Positions 7,401 through 12,704 of a stretch of DNA of 15,721 nucleotides are shown one piece after another; positions within the stretch are counted from its first letter, which is position 1, and each line of letters starts with the position of its first letter. The stretch is from an uncultured Eggerthellaceae bacterium. Lineage in GTDB: Bacteria; Actinomycetota; Coriobacteriia; Coriobacteriales; Eggerthellaceae. The notes beneath the pieces were generated by a model. It was not told the DNA's origin and did no database searches. It was given only the letters and a program-made list of their open reading frames with translations. Both the position numbers and the translations under genes were made by a program. The stretch is taken from NCBI GenBank assembly GCA_934623455.1, contig CAKTVK010000046.1:1-15721 (forward strand), written 5' to 3'.

Positions 7401-7856
7401 TTCAAATGGACCGATGCTGGAATGTTTAGCTTCTTCGGAAACGATGCTGACTTTACCGAAGGTGGCGTTGTCGCTCAAGCGCAGTTCGAAGTCATTGGTG
7501 CGGGCGCCACGACTATCGCCCTGGATTCTTCTGCCGATAACGTTGCAAGTGTAGAAGGAAGCACGCGCGATCACGCTATTGTTGCTGGCGCCGCGGCCGA
7601 GGTGAGCGTGATTTCCGCCCAAGCCGTGAAGGGTGACGTAAACAACAACGGTGCGATTAATATTGTGGACGCTCAGATTGCCTACGACCTTGCAACGAAG
7701 GTAATCGAGCCTGATTATGCGCCGCTTTTGTCGGTTGGCGAAGGCTGGTCGAAGGCCACCGTTGAATACACGGCTAACGTCAACGGCGATGATGCCATCG
7801 ACGCTGCCGACGCATTTGCAATCCAGCATTATGCGCTTTTCAAAACGTGGGAATAA
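4485..7856 (+). CDS. Large secreted FMN-binding protein with FIVAR, cohesin-like and dockerin modules
   Basis: The protein has 1123 aa. A Sec signal peptide (1 to about 37, ending ATALA-NE, no lipobox) is followed by a Ser/Thr-rich linker. An FMN_bind domain (about 103-216) ends in SGATYSS, with T199 the likely ApbE-modified residue. A large beta-rich region with FDVVSRATTNHGLHRGSYQ (265-283) resembles Tp47-like modules. A FIVAR-type helical domain (about 550-622) and a second Tp47-like start, YDAVSSAT (643-650), come next. A cohesin-like domain (about 910-1042) and a type I dockerin (1048-1118) close the protein. The dockerin has two calcium loops, DVNNNGAINIVD (1051-1062) and NVNGDDAIDAAD (1098-1109). 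There is no LPXTG motif or membrane anchor. ATG 4485 has AAAGGAG at 4474-4480. The upstream extension of the frame is rejected. I infer a terminal extracellular flavin redox protein or scaffold. Confidence 0.82.
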   Translation: MRNAPFRKNLGALTNKAFRVFLTGSIVLSFSPATALANEVSQDGSAASALTSWTETQKEEPADTSATNIDSTSSSVVENATSSEGDYTQFALSPATLSALEAGNTYTPGVYVGNATVTNKGTDDWTTYQISVNVTIDENGKISAVALTDDSYKNAAADSSDNETYLENAELGTRKATGVAAQIVQAQSVEGVQAVSGATYSSAALVEAVVDALAKATADASDGYVYLYAAVPYSEYYASEVVQAAGSNAAGTQVDTHNEADTGAFDVVSRATTNHGLHRGSYQNTAIIYGTSGATYKVNSWNSGSEAVLEDGSVITFSRGNITAGDTTDVMDHYEITGFKYVPVAVKSADLDAFKAKYTVVENGGALAGGYTEQQLNSYNVVANVDANTNGLKVATKNDETGDFSFGKRQVGTTSGVKDSALKVADVSTLGVTTKNAKTGAALAGSYGDFLRVDLKSNYGDLGANMQAVFWEYYGSGDTVLATYGTKFAADNWMHKSNGIQLGLTESARCTLPQGTDGTGKWKVTICALGYEDTVLTLDVDESDINNAHVVSSTEALEQAISAAEALTEADYTVASWASLSVELGEAKEQLALAQQGPTKTTQEAVDEATFHLNEAIKSLVHAGFTTWAANYAELGVDTSTGYDAVSSATNFTSRHAKDIPTNVQRATDENGTVTLTGVNKTAKESTVSPAVSSSSFAYSNKYGTGEFVVVPDDTVEGYVWNEYLNAITAITISDGTTTVGTLPWIDYYGENSTAGFHYNKIEIAVNNGESVGSNKANVTRFAPFYNEGASQIKAGTYTITVYADGYQPLSTSVNVLPTAEQPLSVRSTYDGAAVKLSGMPEDMTGATATVSYTVGSGRNAKTYYLAQDAAISNGVVKLSESMVAGTTYTVAVNSANYAPMTASFTQQAEATLTLDLATTATNLKVGDTFNVAISMKGDKITTAQGTLSFDDKVVRLTGFSTENSQLSEKDNFKWTDAGMFSFFGNDADFTEGGVVAQAQFEVIGAGATTIALDSSADNVASVEGSTRDHAIVAGAAAEVSVISAQAVKGDVNNNGAINIVDAQIAYDLATKVIEPDYAPLLSVGEGWSKATVEYTANVNGDDAIDAADAFAIQHYALFKTWE

Positions 7857-7888
7857 ATCCCTAACATCTTTTTAGCAGTGCTTTTCAA

Positions 7889-7917
7889 GATTCGGGTCTC
7901 GTTTTGGGGCCCGAATC
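7889..7917 (+). promoter_or_regulatory. Strong intercistronic hairpin
   Basis: GATTCGGGTC (7889-7898) pairs over all 10 positions (one T-G) with GGCCCGAATC (7908-7917), with a 9-nt loop. No T-run follows; the ribosome binding site of the next gene starts 7 nt later. It could be a U-less terminator, an attenuator, or an mRNA-stabilising element giving the first gene a different expression level. Confidence 0.6.
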
Positions 7918-7936
7918 GGCGTGAAAAGGAGTAACA

Positions 7937-9400
7937 ATGAAGTCAACAGCGCCATCGGAGTCGTCGCCTTCGCAGGTGAGTGCGCCGTCAAAACGCGCAC
8001 GTCTTGCGCAGCTTGTCTTTTTGGTTCCGGGATTTGCCGTAGCCGTTGCGGTTGGAGCGTCTATTGCGGGGTACGAGCCGCTTGTTTTTGATCCGTCGCT
8101 TTATGAGATTTCTGCCCCTGCCCAGGCGCAAGCGCTTGAGATTATTGACCCGAACGAAACAAGCGTGCGCGAAACAGGCCGCGAATACGATGGGTCGCTT
8201 GATCAAGAATCGTTCGAAATGCCAGCAAATGGCCTGGTAGATGGCGTGTATACCGCAGCTGCGTACGGCTATAAGAGCGACATTGAGGTTCAAGTGACCA
8301 TTTCTCAAGGGGAAATTGTCGCAATTGATATTCTCTCGCAAAATGAAGACGCCGCTTATTTTAACCGAGCAGTTGGGGTGATATCCTCTGTTTTGGCTGC
8401 TCAGAGCACTTCGGTTGATGCGGTGAGTGGGGCAACGTTTTCCAGCAAGGGAATCCTGCAGGCAATCAACAGGTGTCTAGCCCAGGCCGCTGCAAACCAA
8501 GACGATACAGCCGCCGATGATTCCGAAGTGACGGAAACGCCTGATGCTCCTGCTGATTCCGTTAAACCCACTGCCCCAAGCGTACCGGTGGCACCTGGCG
8601 AATCGACCGACCTTGAAGTCGAAGGTCTTTTAGATGGCGAATACACCTCGTATACCTACTGTGCCGATGAAAAGAATCCCGATGCATATCGTCCGTACTA
8701 TCTTGCGGTGACTATTCGGGTTGAACAGGGCACCGTGGCGCAGATTGTTGACGTTTACGGAACGGGTTTGGGCGAAAAAGATGCTTCTGAACTGGGCGAA
8801 TACGACACAAAGAACGATACCTACCTGGATTGGGCAGCATGGGGAAGAACTATTCGCAGCGAATACATTACCTATGCGGGCGTTGCCGACCAGATTGAGG
8901 CGGCTCACTATCAGCGCGTGGAATCTTACGATGTGGTAAGCGGTGCTACCTACTCATCGGCAGCGGTGGCGAAGGGTTACAACGCCGCTCTTGACAAGGC
9001 GCGGCTTGCGTTTGCGGAGGCGTATCGTGCGGGTTTGATTGACAAGGATGGCAAACCCATAAAGCCAGAGGTCGATAAAACTCCTGGTCAGCAAGAGACT
9101 ACCGAGCAAGAAGAGAAACCGGGACTTATTGACAAGGATAACCAGCCCATAAAGGCAGAAGCCGACAAAGCGCCTGGTCAACAAGAAGTAATCAAGCCAG
9201 AAAAGGGGACGGAACTTATCGACAAGGACGGCAACCCTATAAAGACGGAGGCTGATAGAACTCCTGGTCAGCCGGAGGCTGGCAAAGTGCCCGATCAGCA
9301 AGAAACCAGCAAAGTGCCCGACCAGCAAGAAGCGGTCGAGCCTGAAAAAGCGGTCAAGCTCGAAAAGAAAGAAGACGAAGCGACGGAGGAGCGCCCGTGA
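7937..9400 (+). CDS. Membrane-anchored protein with two FMN-binding domains and a repetitive C-terminal tail
   Basis: The protein has 487 aa. A short cytoplasmic N-terminus precedes one membrane segment (about 26-45). FMN_bind domain 1 (about 98-186) has DAVSGATFSS (161-170, acceptor T167). An acidic/Pro linker follows. FMN_bind domain 2 (about 228-355) has YDVVSGATYSS (331-341, acceptor T338). Both have the DxxSGAT motif that ApbE uses for threonyl-FMN attachment. The tail (367-487) has three 30-residue repeats beginning LIDKD and then two 9-residue KVPDQQE repeats. It is rich in Pro, Glu, Lys and Gln and probably extended. AAAAGGAG at 7924-7931 gives a strong ribosome site. The stop overlaps the next start by 4 nt (GTGA), so the two are translationally coupled. 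I infer an electron carrier tethered outside the membrane that bridges the cell wall. Confidence 0.85.
   Translation: MKSTAPSESSPSQVSAPSKRARLAQLVFLVPGFAVAVAVGASIAGYEPLVFDPSLYEISAPAQAQALEIIDPNETSVRETGREYDGSLDQESFEMPANGLVDGVYTAAAYGYKSDIEVQVTISQGEIVAIDILSQNEDAAYFNRAVGVISSVLAAQSTSVDAVSGATFSSKGILQAINRCLAQAAANQDDTAADDSEVTETPDAPADSVKPTAPSVPVAPGESTDLEVEGLLDGEYTSYTYCADEKNPDAYRPYYLAVTIRVEQGTVAQIVDVYGTGLGEKDASELGEYDTKNDTYLDWAAWGRTIRSEYITYAGVADQIEAAHYQRVESYDVVSGATYSSAAVAKGYNAALDKARLAFAEAYRAGLIDKDGKPIKPEVDKTPGQQETTEQEEKPGLIDKDNQPIKAEADKAPGQQEVIKPEKGTELIDKDGNPIKTEADRTPGQPEAGKVPDQQETSKVPDQQEAVEPEKAVKLEKKEDEATEERP
9035..9304 (+). repeat. Three 90-bp in-frame repeats (30 residues each)
   Basis: Units start at residues 367, 397 and 427 of the 487-aa flavoprotein. 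Each has the pattern LIDKDxxPIKxExDxxPGQxE followed by a charged variable part. The period is exactly 90 bp. The copies differ at many codon positions, so the repeat is not a recent duplication. Two 27-bp repeats encoding KVPDQQE follow at 9284-9337. Confidence 0.85.
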
Positions 9401-9909
9401 TTCGCATCATTGCAAAACATGAAGGGTTCTTGTTGCGCTGTCTTGGACTTGCGGTTGCACTTGGTGCGCTGTTTTCGTTTACCTCGTGGGCCCAGGTTGC
9501 AAATGCGCACGATGAGCAGATCAAAGCTGAAATCCTTGAAGCTCAGCGCGCTACGCAACGCGGCTCTTATGCCACCGATGGCGTGTTCCAAGGCGAAGCG
9601 GAGGGCTACGGTGGGCCTGTTTGCGTGCAAGTGGCCATTGATAACGGGTTCATCACCCAAGTTGAGTTGGTCAGCGCCACGGGCGAGGATCAGGCGTGGC
9701 TGAACATGGCGCTTCCTTTGCTTGACACTATTGTGCAGGAGCAAACAACGCAGGTCGATGTGGTAAGTGGTGCAACGTTTTCTTCATCGGGCATCTTGAA
9801 CGGCGCAACAAGAGCGCTTGAGCAGTCGGGTTTGGCGACATCAGCAGCTGCTTTATCGGAAGAAGACAGCGTGAATGATTCGGAAAGAGATATTGAGCTG
9901 GGCGAATAA
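9397..9909 (+). CDS. Small single-domain FMN-binding protein (RnfG/NqrC-like domain)
   Basis: The protein has 170 aa. One N-terminal membrane segment or uncleaved signal (about 11-34) is followed by one FMN_bind domain (about 55-145). The motif DVVSGATFSS (121-130) makes T127 the probable site of ApbE-mediated FMN attachment. It ends with a short acidic tail. The GTG start at 9397 is supported by GGAGGAG at 9385-9391 and overlaps the upstream stop. The next start (9911) is 1 nt after its stop. Its position beside the iron-sulfur membrane protein suggests that the pair acts like the two halves of NosR/PceC proteins, where an FMN-binding domain and a NapH-like iron-sulfur membrane domain are joined. 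Electron flow through it is inferred. Confidence 0.85.
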   Translation: MIRIIAKHEGFLLRCLGLAVALGALFSFTSWAQVANAHDEQIKAEILEAQRATQRGSYATDGVFQGEAEGYGGPVCVQVAIDNGFITQVELVSATGEDQAWLNMALPLLDTIVQEQTTQVDVVSGATFSSSGILNGATRALEQSGLATSAAALSEEDSVNDSERDIELGE

Positions 9910-9910
9910 T

Positions 9911-10873
9911 ATGAAAGATGGTAAGAAAGCAACAAAAGCACAGCAGCGCAAACAATCACAGCTAGCTCAAAAGGGAGTGCGCTGGGCTGTTCAAATCGTA
10001 TTTTTCGTTGCGGTTCCCGGGGCATTCAGCGCTGCATTCAACGGCGTGAAATATATTGCGGGACAAATAGGCGGCCTTAAAGCTATAGAGCCAACGTCGT
10101 TTCTGCTTCTTTTGGCGGGTTTATGCGCGTTCACGGTGGTCTTTGGCCGTTTCTTTTGCGGGTACGCGTGCGCATTTGGCACGCTCGGCGATGCGCTGTA
10201 TCTGCTGTTCACGCCGCTGCGCTCTTGGTATGCCAAGCATTTTCCCACGGTGAAGGCGCGCCCAACTCTTCTTGCTGTTCTGCGAATTGCGAAGGTTGTT
10301 GTTCTGGGTGTTATTATCGTCCTGTGTTTTCGGGGGTCATACGATTCTTCTTGGAGTCCGTGGACCGCGTTCGCCGGCTTCACGGGCGGCTCTCTTGACG
10401 GCATCTCGATTATTGCATTTTCTGTGCTTGCCGTAATAGCGGTGGGAATGGCCCTGGTCGAACGCTTCTTTTGCCGATTCCTTTGTCCGCTTGGCGCACT
10501 TTTTAGCCTGTTGCCCGTGCTGCCGATAAGCCAATTCAAGCGTAATCCGCAGCGCTGTTCTTCGCGTTGCGAGGTCTGTCGTTCTGCCTGTCCGGTTCAC
10601 ATGCGTCCAGAACGCGGCGGTTTTGAAATGGGGGAATGCATTGCCTGTGGACGATGCGCTGCGGCATGCCCGATTGACAACATTTCGATTGCCTCTTTGC
10701 CTTGCGTTGGTGATTTGCCGGAAAAGGGAGCAGGGGAAACGGGGCGCATGGGCAAGAAGGAGAAAACGGAAAAGAAGTGCCGGCCCCTCAAGGGAAACCA
10801 TCCCTTGTGGGTTGTGCTGCGAGCGGCGCTGTTGCTTGCGTTGCTGTGGGTATTCGGTGCAGTGCGCTGGTAG
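9911..10873 (+). CDS. NapH/PceC-like polytopic membrane protein with two [4Fe-4S] motifs
   Basis: The protein has 320 aa. A basic N-terminus is followed by about five membrane segments (near 23-50, 62-80, 120-140, 165-184 and 298-316). Membrane-edge cysteine motifs FFCGYACAFG (C83, C87) and FFCRFLCPLG (C188, C192) are typical of the NapH/NosR/CcoG group. A ferredoxin region follows: C216-x3-C220-x2-C223-x3-C227P and C243-x2-C246-x2-C249-x3-C253P, each able to hold one [4Fe-4S] cluster. I chose ATG 9911 because it is 1 nt after the previous stop and gives a normal basic N-terminus. An upstream in-frame ATG (9875) lies inside the preceding gene. Its ribosome site is weak, suggesting coupled translation. 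It probably moves electrons from quinol or a cytosolic donor to the flavin carriers outside. Confidence 0.85.
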   Translation: MKDGKKATKAQQRKQSQLAQKGVRWAVQIVFFVAVPGAFSAAFNGVKYIAGQIGGLKAIEPTSFLLLLAGLCAFTVVFGRFFCGYACAFGTLGDALYLLFTPLRSWYAKHFPTVKARPTLLAVLRIAKVVVLGVIIVLCFRGSYDSSWSPWTAFAGFTGGSLDGISIIAFSVLAVIAVGMALVERFFCRFLCPLGALFSLLPVLPISQFKRNPQRCSSRCEVCRSACPVHMRPERGGFEMGECIACGRCAAACPIDNISIASLPCVGDLPEKGAGETGRMGKKEKTEKKCRPLKGNHPLWVVLRAALLLALLWVFGAVRW

Positions 10874-10925
10874 CTTTTTTGTTTGCGTGTGGCGTTATTT
10901 TTTACCGATATTTTGTTATCCAAGG

Positions 10926-10952
10926 TTTACTTTTACCGGTGATTCGTATAAT
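10926..10952 (+). promoter_or_regulatory. Likely promoter for the apbE-eetA-eetB/ECF operon
   Basis: A perfect TATAAT lies at 10947-10952, with a -35-like TTTACT at 10926-10931 (spacer 15) or GTTTAC at 10925-10930 (spacer 16). It lies in the 189-nt gap between the iron-sulfur protein gene and apbE, 110 nt before the apbE start. The -35 is poor, so an activator may be needed. Confidence 0.45.
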
Positions 10953-10963
10953 GTTCACTGACG

Positions 10964-10982
10964 CTTACTTTTAAGAAGTGAG
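10964..10982 (+). promoter_or_regulatory. Near-palindrome just downstream of the apbE promoter
   Basis: CTTACTTTTAAGAAGTGAG is a 19-nt dyad in which seven of nine pairs are Watson-Crick and two are T-G. It begins 12 nt after TATAAT, about where transcription should start. A repressor site or a 5' mRNA hairpin are both possible. Confidence 0.35.
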
Positions 10983-11062
10983 CGCATGCAATTGAGTCGC
11001 TGCCGCCGGCACGTGCACTCATTTCCCGTTCTGTGAATCGCGGTGAAAAGGAGAAGCAAAAT

Positions 11063-12124
11063 ATGATGTCACGCCCGTTGTCCCGAAGATTTTTTTTGGG
11101 CGCCGCGCTGCTTGGTCTTGCAGGAACGGCCTGCATTTTGCCTGCTTGTTCGCGTGCTTCTTCGGCTTCTTCGCTGTCGTTGGATTCGCAAAACTCCGAC
11201 CAAACAGCATCTGATTCTGCTTCTACCATGCAGAAGCGTTCGATTTTCGTATTTGACACCGAAGTTTCTCTTTCTGCCGTATGCTCCAAAGAAATCATGG
11301 ACCAGGCGGTGCAACGTTGCTATTACTTCGAGAATATTTTGTCCCGCACGGTAGAGGGAAGCGATGTTTGGCGCATCAATCAGGCGCAAGGCGCTCCCGT
11401 ACAAGTTGCTGATGAAACGGCTGCGTGCATACAGGCATCGCTTGATTATGCGCGTTCAACTCAAGGGCTTTTCGATATCACAATTGGTGCGGTCAGTTCG
11501 TTATGGGATTTTCATAACAACATAAAGCCTGATGATAGCGCGATTCAGGAAGCGCTTTCCCACGTTGGTTACGAAAACGTTCAAGTGCAGGACAATACGG
11601 TCACGCTTGCTGACCCCCAGGCGAAAATCGATTTAGGCGGCATCGCGAAAGGATTTATTGCCGACGACCTGCACGATTTCTTCGTGGGCGCCGGCTGCAA
11701 CAGCGGCGTTATCAATCTGGGCGGCAACATCATGCTGATTGGCACGAAAGAAGACGGCTCTCCGTGGCACGTGGGCGTGCAAGATCCCAATAATGCAAGG
11801 AATGTTTGCATTGCAAGTGCCGATTGCACGGATGAGTCGGTGGTGACCAGCGGTTTGTACGAGCGCTACTTCGAGCAAGACGGCGTGATGTATTACCACA
11901 TCCTTGATCCGCGAACGGGCTACCCCGCGCAAACGGATTTGCTGGCGTCGTCGATTTGCTCAAAGAAATCCATTGACGGCGATGCCCTGGCAACGGCGCT
12001 TTTCATTATGGGCAAAGACCGGGCGCTTGAGTTTATCGAGCAGTCAGAGGGCCTGGAGGCGCTGGTAGTTGATGGTGACGATCAAATCTCACTGTCTGCC
12101 GGTGCGCGGTTTCAGGCGGTATAG
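11063..12124 (+). CDS. apbE: ApbE/FmnB-type FMN transferase, Tat-signal lipoprotein
   Basis: This 353-aa enzyme attaches FMN from FAD to threonine in the DxxSGAT motif of FMN_bind domains. The N-terminus has a twin-arginine motif, SRRFFLG (7-13), then a hydrophobic stretch and LPAC with candidate lipid Cys29, so it should act outside the membrane. Family motifs are DVWRIN (101-106), GLFDITIGAVSSLWDF (135-150), IDLGGIAKGFIADD (189-202), INLGGNIMLIG (217-227), VTSGLYERYF (261-270), YHILDPRTGYPA (278-289) and DGDALATALFIMG (305-317). The ATG at 11063 follows AAAAGGAG (11046-11053). The next gene is 18 nt downstream. Its obvious substrates are the three FMN_bind proteins encoded just upstream. 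It corresponds to FmnB of the Listeria extracellular electron transfer locus. Confidence 0.92.
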   Translation: MMSRPLSRRFFLGAALLGLAGTACILPACSRASSASSLSLDSQNSDQTASDSASTMQKRSIFVFDTEVSLSAVCSKEIMDQAVQRCYYFENILSRTVEGSDVWRINQAQGAPVQVADETAACIQASLDYARSTQGLFDITIGAVSSLWDFHNNIKPDDSAIQEALSHVGYENVQVQDNTVTLADPQAKIDLGGIAKGFIADDLHDFFVGAGCNSGVINLGGNIMLIGTKEDGSPWHVGVQDPNNARNVCIASADCTDESVVTSGLYERYFEQDGVMYYHILDPRTGYPAQTDLLASSICSKKSIDGDALATALFIMGKDRALEFIEQSEGLEALVVDGDDQISLSAGARFQAV

Positions 12125-12142
12125 GAAAAGTCCAGGTCAAAC

Positions 12143-12676
12143 ATGAATTCATTTCCAGAAAAAAACATCAAAGGGGAAGAAGGCGCAGTGCAGGGCTCCG
12201 CTGATGCCGCTACGGGCAAAACGGGCGAGAGAACACGAACGCGCGCTTCAGGAAAAGCAAGCAAGCGCAGTATGGCGGTGGTTGCTCTCATATTTATAAT
12301 CATTTTAGGCGCTTATGGTGCTTCGCTTGTTTTCTTTGGGCAGTCTTCTTCGACCTATGCCGTGGTTCATGCAAGCGATGGCTCGGAGAAAAAACTGCCG
12401 CTCGATAAAGATACGACAATTACCGTTTCCACCGATTTAGGCTCGAACACCATCGCGGTGTCCAATGGCGCGGTGAGCGTGATTGACGCCGATTGCCCGA
12501 ACCATGATTGTATTCAGCAAGGTGAAATTTCAAACACGAATCAGCAAATTGTTTGTCTGCCGCATAAGCTGTGGATCGAAGTTGTAGCGGAAGGCGCTGC
12601 CAATGGCGCGGGCGGTGCCGAAAGCCAAGAGTCCGCGAATGGTGCAGGCGGCGTTTTCGACGCTACAACGCGGTAA
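12143..12676 (+). CDS. eetA: EetA-like membrane-anchored NusG domain II protein
   Basis: The protein has 177 aa. A charged cytoplasmic N-terminus (1-42) and one membrane segment (about 44-65) precede an extracytosolic NusG_II domain (about 71-148). The domain has the three-cysteine pattern CPNHDCIQQGEI...VCLPHKLWIEV (C118, C123, C138). In Listeria, EetA has this architecture and is encoded with EetB, as here. The C-terminal tail (150-177) is an Ala/Gly-rich extension with the repeated phrase ANGAGG. The ATG at 12143 has only a weak AGG at 12134-12136, so coupling to apbE is likely. The biochemical role of EetA is not established; a part in passing electrons or in assembly of the system is inferred. 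The gene symbol is by domain and synteny. Confidence 0.8.
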   Translation: MNSFPEKNIKGEEGAVQGSADAATGKTGERTRTRASGKASKRSMAVVALIFIIILGAYGASLVFFGQSSSTYAVVHASDGSEKKLPLDKDTTITVSTDLGSNTIAVSNGAVSVIDADCPNHDCIQQGEISNTNQQIVCLPHKLWIEVVAEGAANGAGGAESQESANGAGGVFDATTR

Positions 12677-12704
12677 GTACTTGCGTGGCGAAGTCAGAAA
12701 AAGC

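Noticed and set aside
7353..7829. A 158-aa minus-strand frame opposite the cohesin-dockerin region
   Set aside because: The plus-strand frame has clear cohesin and dockerin features. The antisense frame has none.
9035..9337. CRISPR-like array
   Set aside because: The repeats are in-frame, divergent in DNA sequence, contiguous without unique spacers, and encode a protein tail.
10874..10925. A terminator after the iron-sulfur protein gene
   Set aside because: T-runs are present (near 10875 and 10899) but no stable hairpin precedes them.
12603..12704. Start of the ECF fusion at ATG 12603
   Set aside because: That would overlap eetA by 74 nt and add 34 residues without family support. ATG 12705 lies just before the first membrane helix.
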